From Candidatus Zixiibacteriota bacterium (GTDB taxonomy: Bacteria; Zixibacteria; MSB-5A5; WJJR01; JAJRUJ01): DNA of 64,000 bases. Under the pieces are notes generated by a model. The model made no database searches, had not been told where the DNA came from, and saw nothing but the letters and a program-made list of their open reading frames with translations. A program made the position numbers and the translations under genes. The DNA is taken from positions 186,001-250,000 of the forward strand of contig JAGVQM010000021.1 of NCBI GenBank assembly GCA_020051695.1. Direction: 5' to 3'. This document shows, in pieces, positions 35,528-44,864 of the stretch. Position 1 is the stretch's first letter. The number at the start of each line of letters is the position of its first letter.

Positions 35528-38500
35528 TTACCTGATCAAGACCATCTTTTTGGACTCGGTCCACTGGTTGCCCGAGATGCGATAGAAGTAAATCCCGCTG
35601 GCGACCTCGCGGCCGCCCGCATCACGGCCATCCCATTGGACAATGTGTTCACCGGCTTCAAGCGGGCCATCGATCAGTGTCGCAATGCACCGGCCAAGGA
35701 TATCATAAACATCCAGCCGAACTTGCGCCGCCTCCGGCAGACTGAAGCGGATGTCGGTCGCCGGGTTGAAGGGGTTGGGATAATTCTGGCTTAACTCAAA
35801 ATTGGTCGGTACCGGCTGATGTTCAGCGACATATTTGTAGGCGATGTTCATGATATCGCTCGGAATTGCCCCGGCATGCAGCGTGACGCCGACATTGATT
35901 AACCCGGCGACGAAGCTGGCCTTGATGTAGCGCGCGATTTCTCCGCGATGCTCATAGTTCGGCAAAAACCAGTCAGGGATGTCGCCGATCGGGCAATCGA
36001 GATCGTTGACCAGCATGTCGCAATAGGTGATGGCCTGGCTGACGGTCATGCCATCGTCGGTGATCGGCTCCATCTGGCTGATCTTACCCGCCACGACGTT
36101 GAGCATCAACGCCACCAGCTCCCCGCGCGCGATTCGCTTGAGGAACGGTTCACCCGGCTCGAAATAACGGAAGCTGAGCAGCTTGTCCAGTATGGCCAGA
36201 CTGTCATCCTGTGACGCTGGTTGCGGCACGACATAATTCATGACCGGATTGATGCGGTTGTCATTGAAATGCTGCCCGATAAGCGAGCCAAATTGCGAGA
36301 ATTGCGCCTTGGTGTAATCCTTCGGCTTGCCCTTCAACGCCTGACAAAGCTGATGCGCCCAATAGGCGCGAGCGCGCGGCTGTGCACTGATCTTGATCTT
36401 GGTCAGATTGAAATCGACCGTCACCGGGACATGGTTGACGGTAAACTCCTTGGTCTCCTGATCTGCCTGATACCCCAGCGGCGTGACGACGGAAATCGTG
36501 TACTTTCCGTTGGGAATGCTGTCAATGCGATAGATTCCCAATTCATTCGTTGTTAGTGACCTCCACGCGTTACCCTGCTCATTATAAATGTCGAGCCCTA
36601 CTCCACAGAGGCCCGCTCCCAAGGTTTCTTGGACTTTTCCGGAAAGCGAAGAGTACGGCAGGGTATTGAACCTGTAGCCGACGGGATCGATGTCACCCAC
36701 ACGGCCGTTTTGAACAAGCCATGTCGACTGGCCAGCCCAGAAAACGGACAGTGAAAATAGAGAGTCATTGGTAGCCTGAGGCTCCGGAATGACCCGAATG
36801 CGGTGTTCCCCTGGTTCAGCGGCGTAATGCACGATTGCGTCGGAGTAGGTCGGCTCGTCGATACGCACCAATCCCTCACCAAATGTTCCTGCCTCCTCGT
36901 AATATGCGGCGAAATCTACATTAGTCGCCTTGTTAATAATGTCACCCATAGGAGTGGTTACTTCAATGTCAACCGGCGAATGGGCGACGATGGCTAGAAT
37001 TTTTGGCTGGCCTGGACCATAAAGGGTTGTCAGTCCACCAAGATCACCTGGAGCAAGAGTGTGGTCGAACTCACAAGAGTAAATACATTGTCCTGGGCTA
37101 CCCGGAATACAGTAATACGCCTGCTGCATCGTGGGTTTGTAGCCGAATATTGGGCTGGGGCAATCAGTAATATCTCCCAAGCCCACTAAATGACCGATCT
37201 CATGCAAGGCGATCGTGTGAATATCCCCGACCGTCATCGGAGGAGGAGTAGGGCATGGCAGCAGCCAGAGACGCCATGTAAGGATGGTCACTGATTGCGC
37301 GCATCCTTGAAACAGAACTGATATGGCGTCATTGAATCCTTCCGGAGTTAGCCAAGTCACCTGCTCGTTGAATACTATCTTTCTTCTAGTGGATCGCGTA
37401 CCGATATCCCAATACTCCTTACAATGAGCCATTACCGTTTTGGGCAAACGCTCTTTCTTAATCGGCACCTGGGCATCCCCTATTGACCGCTCTAAAAATG
37501 TTAGAAAGTTGAAGAATCTGCCGCCATAACCGTAGCGGAATCGACCCCACGTTGCCAAGGCGGCTCTTATCGCGATTTGTTCCTGACTGGTGAAGTGCCC
37601 AGGCTCGAAACCGTACGTTATGGTTGTCGTCTCACCGGGGCTCCAATCGCCGCGCTTATAAATTGAGGCTCCTGGCTCATAGCCCTTTTGTGCCAACTCG
37701 ACTGTAATGTCCAACGCTGCCGAGGAGATCCCTCCTCTTCCATCTTCAACAAGAAGTGTTGCACGATACTTGCTCGTGGCAGTATAGAGATAGAAAATCG
37801 TGGAAGCCTGTACACCTGGTTCTGTGTTGTGCCCGTCTCCGAAATCCCAAGAGTATGTTAGTTGGTCCCCATCGGGGTCCGTTGATCCCGTAGCATAGAA
37901 AGTCACCTCTTCGCCAAGTAGAATACTTGTAACTGACGCGGAGATCACTGCGACAGGCGGCCTGTTGGGCTGTGGACCTGAGGATATGGACATATTGAAG
38001 CCGACTTGATCATAGCCGTTGTTGCTCAATGCATTGACCACAAACCGGACGGCATCACCGGTATTCACGGAGATAGTTGGCGTGAAAGTCCGTGGTTCGA
38101 AATCCCCCGGGGGAATTGTAACTGATTGAACGACGCTTGAGTTGTGCCGAATTTCGATGAGGACACCGTCACCACCGCCACCGTTCACTTTCTGACATGT
38201 AAGATTGACCGAGATCGATTGCGTTTCAGGCGCAGTCCATGTTAGGACCGTGCTGTACCCAGGTTTCCAGTCGATTTGACCGGGGTGACACACCAGAAAC
38301 TGCCCGTTGTTTGGTTTGGCGATGCCCGGGAGGCAGTACTGATCATATTGATCAAGGGGTCCAAACCAGGCGTTTCCTTCCGCTACCTCCCAGGAACCTG
38401 TCCCTTTCCAGCACGGATCGGCCACCGGCTGCGAGGTCATGTCATAAATCCCATTCTGTTCGTATTGGTAGCGCCATACTCCCGTTGTCCCCCCCTGATT

Positions 38501-38653
38501 GTCGGCGTATTCCGAGAGGGCGTTATAGGTAACGAGCTGAGCAAAAACATTTGTCGGCGCCAGACACAAAAGCACAAGCAAACCCGCGCACGTAAAGAAC
38601 TTGAACAATCTGGACACTGCGTACCTCCCCGGAAAGTAACTCATGAGTTTCAT
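35528..38653 (-). CDS. Secreted metzincin metalloprotease with PKD, carboxypeptidase-regulatory and T9SS-like sorting domains
   Basis: A 1,041-residue exported protein. Its signal peptide is LFKFFTCAGLLVLLCLAP ending NVFAQ. A beta-sandwich carbohydrate-binding-like domain (about 50-225) and a PKD domain (about 230-320; SWDFGDGHNTEPG) precede the protease. The zinc site is HEIGHLVGLGD (His484, Glu485, His488, Asp494), so the usual third His of metzincins is Asp, as known for snapalysins; PTMQQAYY may be the Met-turn. Later come a carboxypeptidase-regulatory-like domain (GKVQETLGAGLCGVGLDIY) and a C-terminal sorting domain (FELSQNYPNPFNP ... GIYFYRIS). The start is uncertain: ATG 38653 is preferred, ATG 38644 possible. 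The coding DNA is visibly less GC-rich than neighbours, hinting at transfer. Confidence 0.83.
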   Translation of the reverse strand: MKLMSYFPGRYAVSRLFKFFTCAGLLVLLCLAPTNVFAQLVTYNALSEYADNQGGTTGVWRYQYEQNGIYDMTSQPVADPCWKGTGSWEVAEGNAWFGPLDQYDQYCLPGIAKPNNGQFLVCHPGQIDWKPGYSTVLTWTAPETQSISVNLTCQKVNGGGGDGVLIEIRHNSSVVQSVTIPPGDFEPRTFTPTISVNTGDAVRFVVNALSNNGYDQVGFNMSISSGPQPNRPPVAVISASVTSILLGEEVTFYATGSTDPDGDQLTYSWDFGDGHNTEPGVQASTIFYLYTATSKYRATLLVEDGRGGISSAALDITVELAQKGYEPGASIYKRGDWSPGETTTITYGFEPGHFTSQEQIAIRAALATWGRFRYGYGGRFFNFLTFLERSIGDAQVPIKKERLPKTVMAHCKEYWDIGTRSTRRKIVFNEQVTWLTPEGFNDAISVLFQGCAQSVTILTWRLWLLPCPTPPPMTVGDIHTIALHEIGHLVGLGDITDCPSPIFGYKPTMQQAYYCIPGSPGQCIYSCEFDHTLAPGDLGGLTTLYGPGQPKILAIVAHSPVDIEVTTPMGDIINKATNVDFAAYYEEAGTFGEGLVRIDEPTYSDAIVHYAAEPGEHRIRVIPEPQATNDSLFSLSVFWAGQSTWLVQNGRVGDIDPVGYRFNTLPYSSLSGKVQETLGAGLCGVGLDIYNEQGNAWRSLTTNELGIYRIDSIPNGKYTISVVTPLGYQADQETKEFTVNHVPVTVDFNLTKIKISAQPRARAYWAHQLCQALKGKPKDYTKAQFSQFGSLIGQHFNDNRINPVMNYVVPQPASQDDSLAILDKLLSFRYFEPGEPFLKRIARGELVALMLNVVAGKISQMEPITDDGMTVSQAITYCDMLVNDLDCPIGDIPDWFLPNYEHRGEIARYIKASFVAGLINVGVTLHAGAIPSDIMNIAYKYVAEHQPVPTNFELSQNYPNPFNPATDIRFSLPEAAQVRLDVYDILGRCIATLIDGPLEAGEHIVQWDGRDAGGREVASGIYFYRISGNQWTESKKMVLIR

Positions 38654-38826
38654 ATCAACCGATCCACATACCTGCATAATTGTGCCACAGCTTGCCGGAT
38701 GATTGCTCATCCCGATGTTGATAAGGAACGGGGCTACAGATCAACAAATCTCTTGGCCATGGGCGACGCCCTACCAATTGACCGCTGGTGACACGTAAAC
38801 TTGCGTCTTGTCAAAATTGCTCCCAC

Positions 38827-38853
38827 AAGTTACCCCCCCCCCACGTATGTCAA
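38827..38853 (-). promoter_or_regulatory. Promoter-like element with a G10 tract in its spacer
   Basis: On the minus strand TTGACA (38853-38848) is followed by a 15-base spacer containing ten consecutive G, then TAACTT (38832-38827). It lies about 175 bases upstream of the metzincin start. Slippage in the tract would change the -35/-10 spacing. Confidence 0.4.
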
Positions 38854-38985
38854 GAAAATTCGTAATACAATGATTTCCAGATAATTACAAAGACGGTGTA
38901 TTGAAAGGGCAGGTCGGGCCGGGCAATTTCGTCTCAGCCCTGGATTTCACTTGCATGGAATACAGATAAACCACAAAAGCATAGG

Positions 38986-39022
38986 CATAACTGGATTCCC
39001 CGCCGTGGCGGGGAATGACACA
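38986..39022. repeat. Dispersed hairpin repeat, copy 1
   Basis: CATAACTGGATTCC followed by an inner palindrome (CCGCC-GT-GGCGG) and GGAATGACA. The flanks are shared with the copy at 54282-54316, while the inner arms differ but remain complementary. Confidence 0.65.
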
Positions 39023-39469
39023 GTCGCCACGCGCCGCCCCGACGACGGGGCGAAATACTCCCGTCAGGAAGGGATTCCTGACGACGCAATGAATATATTC
39101 GTTGCTGCAGACAAACAAAACAGGCGGCTGGGGGCCGCCCGCTCTGTGCTTATGCAAAAACTTCGGTACTACTTCATTCTGCGGTCCGGGGCCGAGGCCG
39201 ACATCCCCATGGTGGTCTCCTGTCCCGCTGTAGTTGGTGTAAGAACGAGTTGTACTTTGCGGCGGCGCCGGGCCATCCTGCCCGGAAGCGTACGTAAACG
39301 ACTCGCAGTAAAATGATTCATCCTCGCTGCGCGTGCCGACATCGAATACCCCCGATACTCAACCCGTAAACAACACTCCCCGTCCGTTACTACACCATCT
39401 AATAAACCCAAAAATGGATATCGTCAAGCAAAAAATATCGCGAAATGATATTCCCGGCGATAATTTTTC

Positions 39470-41233
39470 TCAACGTTCGAAGCTGAACTCCAGCCGTCGG
39501 TTACGCTTGCGACCGGCGGCATTGGCGTTGTCGGCGATGAAATCGACCTCGCCCAGCCCAATGGCCACGACCCGACCCTGAGCCACACCCCGCTCGATGA
39601 GATAATCCCGCGCCTGGTCGGCCCGCCGCTGCGCAACTGCTTTATTGGCATCGGCTTCGCCGATGTTGTCGGTATATGCGCGGATATACACTGTTACCGC
39701 CGGCTCGGCGTTCAGCCGGATGGCAAGATCGTCCAATATTTTGCGCGTAATCCGGTCAATGAGAATCACTCCGGCCTCGTAGTCGGGAAATAACAACAAC
39801 TTGCGATCAAGCTGGGTCATCGTCAGGCAGCCGGTTTCATCCACCGCCAGCCCCGGCGGTGAGTCCGGGCAGCGGTCGATATGGTTGGGCACGCCGTCAC
39901 CATCACTATCGGGAATGCATCCCAGCGAATCAATCTCCACACCCGGCGGAGTGTCGGGGCAATTATCGAAATAATCGGCGATGCCGTCACCGTCGGTATC
40001 TGCCGCGCAGCCGTGCGGATCGACCTGATCGCGCAGATGCGGTTCGGTGTCCGGGCATTGATCGAGTCCGTCGAGGATCCCGTCACCATCGCCGTCCGTG
40101 GGGCAGCCGATTTCATCGACAGCCGCGCCCACCGGGGTCTCGGCGCACTGATCGAAAAGATCGATGATCCCGTCCGAGTCGGTGTCCAGCGCGCAGCCGC
40201 CTTCATCGATCGGCGCACCGCGCGGTGTTTCGGGACACAGATCGTCGAGGTCCAGCACCCCGTCGCCGTCGGTATCAGGCGGACACCCATCGGCATTGAC
40301 CGGCGTCCCCAGCGGCGTATGCGGGCAGCGATCGTCGGCGTTGGGCACCCCGTCGTTGTCGTCATCACCCATATCACGCGGCGGCGTAGTCACCGACGCG
40401 GGTTGCTGTTGGTCCGGTGGTTGTTCGGTTTGTTCGTTTTGCGCGATTTTTTGCGCCGCGGGCGGGGTGATCGAAATTTCCGGATCTTCCTCGATTTTCT
40501 TTTCCGGAACAGTGGCGGGGTTGCTGGTTGTTTCCTGCTGCTGCGGATTCGGCTTTTGCCGTGACCCGCCAAAATAGGCAATCAGGCCGAATGATAAATT
40601 CAAACTCCCGCGCGAGCGAAAATCATCGACACTCCGGGCAAAAGAGGTACCCAGACCACTCAGATAATGAAAATCAAATTCGCTCCAGATCGAGATTGTC
40701 CGGGTGATGCCGAGCTCCAGTCCGGCGCCGAAAGTGGTATGCCATTCACTGGCCTTGTAGTCGGTTTCCTTATTGTTGCCGCCGAGCACGCGGACAACAT
40801 CACCGGTGGCATAATCGGTGATTTCCCACGTGGTCAGGCCGCCCCCGCCCAGAAGGTACGGTTTCAGTCTGGCTTGCGGACGAAAGACCCGGCGCAGACA
40901 GAAATTGAAGGCGGTGCTGGTCCACGCCTGCGAGGATTTGGCCACTGGATCGGGGAACTTGAATTTTGCGGTGGTGGTCGTATCGTTGAAAAAGCGGCGG
41001 CGCTCGACGAAAACCGAAACGCGCCAGGCGGTGGTCATCCGCAAGTCCCAGCCAAAGCGCAAATCATAGCCCACGGCCCAGGGTTGTTCGTTGGGGTTGA
41101 GAAACGCCTGCGCCCCGCCGGCGCCGAGGGTGAAGCCCCATTCGACCGGCCCTTCGGCCACGACAGGCGAGGGTGTCACGGCAAAAACCGTGATGCCGAT
41201 CAACACTACAATTATCAGACGGAAAATAGTCAT
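39470..41233 (-). CDS. OmpA-family outer membrane protein with thrombospondin type-3 repeats
   Basis: A 587-residue protein with a signal peptide (TIFRLIIVVLIGITVFAVT). An N-terminal outer-membrane beta-barrel-like domain (about 28-235, ending YFGG) is followed by a Pro/Gln/Glu-rich linker. Seven thrombospondin type-3 calcium repeats (about 300-465; DGDGVLDLDDLCPETP and variants) come before a C-terminal OmpA domain. That domain has VTVYIRAYTDNIG, ANKAVAQRRADQARDYL, IGLGEVDFIADN and GRKRNRRLEF, including the Asp and Arg that grip diaminopimelate in peptidoglycan. It ties the outer membrane to murein. GGGGGAGG lies right against the chosen ATG 41233; a TTG at 41284 overlapping the SpoIID stop is an alternative start. 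Confidence 0.9.
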   Translation of the reverse strand: MTIFRLIIVVLIGITVFAVTPSPVVAEGPVEWGFTLGAGGAQAFLNPNEQPWAVGYDLRFGWDLRMTTAWRVSVFVERRRFFNDTTTTAKFKFPDPVAKSSQAWTSTAFNFCLRRVFRPQARLKPYLLGGGGLTTWEITDYATGDVVRVLGGNNKETDYKASEWHTTFGAGLELGITRTISIWSEFDFHYLSGLGTSFARSVDDFRSRGSLNLSFGLIAYFGGSRQKPNPQQQETTSNPATVPEKKIEEDPEISITPPAAQKIAQNEQTEQPPDQQQPASVTTPPRDMGDDDNDGVPNADDRCPHTPLGTPVNADGCPPDTDGDGVLDLDDLCPETPRGAPIDEGGCALDTDSDGIIDLFDQCAETPVGAAVDEIGCPTDGDGDGILDGLDQCPDTEPHLRDQVDPHGCAADTDGDGIADYFDNCPDTPPGVEIDSLGCIPDSDGDGVPNHIDRCPDSPPGLAVDETGCLTMTQLDRKLLLFPDYEAGVILIDRITRKILDDLAIRLNAEPAVTVYIRAYTDNIGEADANKAVAQRRADQARDYLIERGVAQGRVVAIGLGEVDFIADNANAAGRKRNRRLEFSFER

Positions 41234-41280
41234 TCCTCCCCCATGCGTCGGAAGAGAGATACGCCGGGAGGGAGACAGAA

Positions 41281-42564
41281 TCAATAGGTTTTTTTAATCT
41301 CGGCGCCCGAATAGTAATGAGTGAGGATTTCCCGATAGTCCTGCCCGGCGCGGGCGCGTCCGATCGTGCCGCATTGGCACATCCCCACGCCGTGGCCGTA
41401 ACCGCTGCCCACTGCGGTCAACCGGGCGAGTGTGCCGCTTTCATCATCTTCCGGGAAGAGCGAAAAACGAGCGCTCTCCAGTATGGGACCATTGGTGGAG
41501 GGGCGGCCCAGCGCCCAGCGGATTTTGTCAGAACGGACAGTCCAACTTCCCTGATCGGTCAGGATAATCAGCTCCTGCACTCGGCCGCCGGGGGTCCGGC
41601 CGGCGGTTTGCATTGACAAGACGCGGGAGAACGATGGGAATGGCGCATCCGGCAAAGTCTGCAAATAGGCCTGCAAATTTTTATGCAGCGTCGCGGCGTC
41701 CCAGGTCTCGGTCCACGCGGAATATTTCGACCAGGCACAGAAGGTATCATCATCGGCCATGACCAGGTACGGCCGCGGGTCCTTGCCCCAGACTGCCGCG
41801 ATATCATCCGTGGATCCGCCGCAGGTCGAATGATAGTAGGCCTGGATCAAATCTCCGTCATGACGCAGGACTTCCCCGGCGGTCTGCTCGACCGCCTTTT
41901 TCACCCACGACCGCGGGGTCTGCAACCCGACGTAAATTTGATCGAAGTGATCGGCCCGCAGGTCGTATTCCCTGCCCGGATACTGTCCAAGGTGTGACAG
42001 CGCGTAAGTGCGGGCGGCTACCGCCTGGGCTTTGACCGCTTCGAATTCATCGGCCGTTCGTTCGCCCAGCTCCGGCGGCAGGACACCCAGCAGATAGTCC
42101 TCCACGTGAACGCGGTTGATGATCTGCGGCGGCCCGCTCTCGTGTTCCGGAAGGTAACACACCAGCACGCCGGGATAGGGCTTGCCGTCAAGTGACAGGA
42201 GGTCGTCCGGATCGCGGCTGCGGAAAGTGACGTGCGCCAGTTGGGTCTCCAGGACAGTTTTCTCTTTCTCGGAGAGTTCCCACAGGCAGTTCAATAATCT
42301 TATTTGCACCGGCCGTGAGCAGTAGTAGGTGACATCCCCGCCGTCGGATGTCCGGCCCTCGACGATATATCTGCCGTCGCAAGCGATTGTGTAGTGCGTT
42401 TCGGCAAACGGCAACAATACACGTACGGTCGGCCGGCCGACCTGGGGCGGTTCGCCGGGAGTGATGCGGGACGGCGCGCCGCAGCCACTGAAAAAAACCG
42501 AAAGCATAATCAGGGCGATAATGTGCGCGAGGAGTTTTCGACCGGTCATCTGTATCATCACCAT
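41281..42564 (-). CDS. SpoIID/LytB-domain lipoprotein
   Basis: A 427-residue lipoprotein with lipobox FFSGC (Cys28). The SpoIID domain covers roughly residues 150-425. It shows RVHVEDYLLGVLPPEL, EAVKAQAVAARTYAL and DQIYVGLQTPRSWVKKAV, then YHSTCGGSTDD and the C-terminal GSGYGHGVGMCQCG...GRARAGQDYREILTHYY. SpoIID is a lytic transglycosylase for denuded glycan strands in spore formers; Gram-negative relatives are thought to act on septal or cell-wall murein. It sits downstream of nagZ-anmK and upstream of the OmpA protein, a murein-themed group. The catalytic Glu is plausibly in LPPELGE. The start is uncertain among three nearby ATG codons. Confidence 0.88.
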   Translation of the reverse strand: MVMIQMTGRKLLAHIIALIMLSVFFSGCGAPSRITPGEPPQVGRPTVRVLLPFAETHYTIACDGRYIVEGRTSDGGDVTYYCSRPVQIRLLNCLWELSEKEKTVLETQLAHVTFRSRDPDDLLSLDGKPYPGVLVCYLPEHESGPPQIINRVHVEDYLLGVLPPELGERTADEFEAVKAQAVAARTYALSHLGQYPGREYDLRADHFDQIYVGLQTPRSWVKKAVEQTAGEVLRHDGDLIQAYYHSTCGGSTDDIAAVWGKDPRPYLVMADDDTFCAWSKYSAWTETWDAATLHKNLQAYLQTLPDAPFPSFSRVLSMQTAGRTPGGRVQELIILTDQGSWTVRSDKIRWALGRPSTNGPILESARFSLFPEDDESGTLARLTAVGSGYGHGVGMCQCGTIGRARAGQDYREILTHYYSGAEIKKTY

Positions 42565-42636
42565 CCGTGGCGGATTTCCGTTATCCTAGGTTATCGGTGC
42601 TTCCGGGCGTCCGGACCAGCTCAGGGCGCCGCCGAA

Positions 42637-43845
42637 TTATCGGGGCAAGCATAGTTTGCCCAGGATGGCCGGTGCGCCGCCGGTTGCGCCGCCCAGGTTT
42701 CCGGCCCGGCCGGCAAGTGTTTCATGGGCCAGCAGGGCAAAGCCGATGGCTTCAATAAAATCCCCCGGCAATCCCAGATAATCACAGGAGATCAGCGGCG
42801 TCGGCGCGAATTGCCGACCGATGCGTTCCATGAGCTGCCGGTTATGCCGCCCCCCGCCGGTCACCACGACCCCACCGATTTTCCCCAGCCACTTTTGCCC
42901 GCCGGCGATGCTGCAGGCCACGAGTTCATTCGCGGTTGCCAGCCGGTCGGCCAGGGCCGCGGAATTTTTTGGGGCGTTCCGGTATAGTCGGGTGATAAAC
43001 TGGGCGCCGAACTCCTCTTTCCCGCAGCTTTTCGGCGGGCGGCGGCGCAGGTATGGATGGTGCAGCATTTTTGTAAGTGTCGTCCGCTCAACCCTGCCCC
43101 GCGCCGCCAGGTTGCCGTTACGGTCATACGACCGCTTGCCCCACAGCCGCATCATTGTATCCGAAAGACAGTTGCCCGGCCCGGTATCAAAGGCGATGAC
43201 GGTCAACTTCGGTATCGCTCCGCGGGATATTGAAATATTAGCCATGCCGCCGATGTTCAATACCGCCGGCGGCAGCTGGCGTATGCCGGGCTTTGCCAGC
43301 CGCGAGAGCATCAAATGATGATAATATCCGGACAACGGTGCGCCCGTGCCGCCCGCGGCAATATCCGACCAGCGAAAATCACCAATCGTCGGTAATCCCG
43401 ACAGCCGGGCCAGGACCGCCGGATCGCCGATCTGCAGGGTGCCACGGCTGCCGCCGCCGTGAAAAGGTTTCCACACCGGATAGTGAGCAACAGTCTGGCC
43501 GTGAGAGGCCAGCGCATCCACCGTGTGCGCGGGAATGGACCGCGTCCGCAAAAACCCACGCACCGCCCCGGCGGCAAATTCGGCCCAGCGATAGTGCATC
43601 CGCACCAGCGTTTCATATTCGCACACCGCCGAATCCATCAGGTCATGGATGCATTTCCTCATCGCCGACGGATAGAACAATGTTTCCACGGCGCGGACCT
43701 TGAACTCCGGGCCGCCGCGGCTGTCCTGAACATCCACGAGCGCCAGATCGAGGCCGTCGGCCGAAGTGCCGGACATCAACCCGATCATCCTGCGCCGCCG
43801 TTTGCGCAGCAACGCGATGAGCGCGGCCTGGGCAGGGTCACTCAT
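42637..43845 (-). CDS. anmK: Anhydro-N-acetylmuramic acid kinase
   Basis: A 402-residue sugar kinase that opens and phosphorylates 1,6-anhydroMurNAc to MurNAc-6-phosphate during peptidoglycan recycling. Hallmarks in order: MIGLMSGTSADGLDLALVD (phosphate loop), ASHGQTVAHYP, TLQIGDPAVLA, GDFRWSDIAAGGTGAPLS, NIGGMANIS, FDTGPGNCLSD and VVTGGGRHN. The start ATG 43845 overlaps the nagZ stop by eight bases (ATGAGTGA), a sign of coupling. The product follows on from NagZ in the pathway. Confidence 0.96.
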   Translation of the reverse strand: MSDPAQAALIALLRKRRRRMIGLMSGTSADGLDLALVDVQDSRGGPEFKVRAVETLFYPSAMRKCIHDLMDSAVCEYETLVRMHYRWAEFAAGAVRGFLRTRSIPAHTVDALASHGQTVAHYPVWKPFHGGGSRGTLQIGDPAVLARLSGLPTIGDFRWSDIAAGGTGAPLSGYYHHLMLSRLAKPGIRQLPPAVLNIGGMANISISRGAIPKLTVIAFDTGPGNCLSDTMMRLWGKRSYDRNGNLAARGRVERTTLTKMLHHPYLRRRPPKSCGKEEFGAQFITRLYRNAPKNSAALADRLATANELVACSIAGGQKWLGKIGGVVVTGGGRHNRQLMERIGRQFAPTPLISCDYLGLPGDFIEAIGFALLAHETLAGRAGNLGGATGGAPAILGKLCLPR

Positions 43846-44740
43846 TGTGTCGGCCCCCATCCTGCACATAGTCGATGGCCCGCCGTTGCAGCGACCGGTC
43901 GTTACAGATCAGCAGGCGATCACATCCTGCCCGCATCGCCAGCTCGATTGCTTTTTCGATCGGAAGCGTTTGCCCGATTGCCCCCATGGCCAGGTCATCC
44001 GAGATGATTTCTCCGGCAAAACCCAGCCGCCGCCGGAGCAGCCCGCCGATGATGGACGGGGAAAAAACTGCCGGGTATTGGGCATCAAGACTGGTATAGA
44101 TCGCATGGGAAACCATGATCGAATGCACCCCCGCGGCGATGGCCGCCTGAAACGGCAGCAAATCGCGTTGTTCGATAAGCTCCAGCGAGTCATCGACGAC
44201 AAACTGCTGTCCGTGGAGGTCATCGGCTACCCCGCCCAAACCCGGAAAATGTTTGGCGCAGGCCGCACACCCGGTGTCCTGAACGGCAGGGATAATCAGC
44301 CGGGCGGCCTCGGCTACGGCCTGCGGTGTTTCCGAAAATGTCCGCTGGGCCAGCCAGGTGTTGTGTTTGGTGCCGACATCGAGGACCGGGGCCAGGAGGG
44401 TAGTGACACCCAACTTGATCAATGTCCGGCAAACAGCTGCATAATCGCGAGCTGCGGCAGGCGCAGCGTCGGCAGCGCCATAGTGCGCGAGTGCCGGCAT
44501 CGGGGAAAGGGCTTCCGGGAGGCGGCGCACCCTGCCGCCCTCTTCATCGATCATCACCTGCAATGATGGCGGTCCCGCCTGTTTCAGCTGGGCGATAGCT
44601 GCGGCCAGTTGGGCCGGGAAAGCGCAGTTATCGGCGAACAAGACCACGCCCCCGACCCGGCCTGCGGCAATCCAGTCCAGTAATTCCCGGTCGGGCGCCG
44701 GACCTTGATAAGACAGAACTAATTGTGCGCGGCTTGCCAT
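43838..44740 (-). CDS. nagZ: Beta-N-acetylhexosaminidase NagZ (GH3)
   Basis: A 300-residue cytosolic glycoside hydrolase that removes GlcNAc from anhydro-muropeptides. MIDEEGGRVRRL and LAPVLDVGTKHNTWLAQRTF are present, as is KHFPGLGGVADDLH. In typical NagZ the latter reads KHFPGHG...DSH; the first His is Leu here, while the His of the mobile catalytic loop is kept. The nucleophile Asp is in IISDDLAMGAI. At 300 residues it is slightly short. The ATG at 44740 has AGAGGTG five bases upstream; an upstream start is less supported. Coupled to anmK. Confidence 0.93.
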   Translation of the reverse strand: MASRAQLVLSYQGPAPDRELLDWIAAGRVGGVVLFADNCAFPAQLAAAIAQLKQAGPPSLQVMIDEEGGRVRRLPEALSPMPALAHYGAADAAPAAARDYAAVCRTLIKLGVTTLLAPVLDVGTKHNTWLAQRTFSETPQAVAEAARLIIPAVQDTGCAACAKHFPGLGGVADDLHGQQFVVDDSLELIEQRDLLPFQAAIAAGVHSIMVSHAIYTSLDAQYPAVFSPSIIGGLLRRRLGFAGEIISDDLAMGAIGQTLPIEKAIELAMRAGCDRLLICNDRSLQRRAIDYVQDGGRHNE

Positions 44741-44864
44741 GCCCCACCTCTTGTCCGGCCACAGCACTCGGCCACGGCACGGACCATCAAATATCCGAAG
44801 ACATAAAACAACGGCGGGAACCAAACACCAAACAAATTATGGGTGGGAGAGGATGGCTGCGCGA

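Larger units (their letters stand above)
38654..39469. other. 816-base intergenic region with repeats and a poly-C tract
   Basis: It contains a run of ten C (38833-38842) inside a promoter-like element for the metzincin gene, a dispersed hairpin repeat (38986-39022) and two further hairpins: GCCCCGACGACGGGGC near 39034 and GTCAGGAA / TTCCTGAC near 39063. Short open frames over the repeats look incidental. I see nothing that reads as a real gene. Confidence 0.6.

Noticed and set aside
38885-39157. A 90-codon minus-strand frame in the intergenic region
   Set aside because: It is a translation of the dispersed hairpin repeat and its neighbouring palindromes, with no ribosome site or domain.
39850-40370. 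Periodic sequence that might be a CRISPR or tandem DNA repeat
   Set aside because: The periodicity is the DxDGDGxxDxxDxCP thrombospondin type-3 repeat of the OmpA protein; repeats are in frame and diverged at third codon positions.
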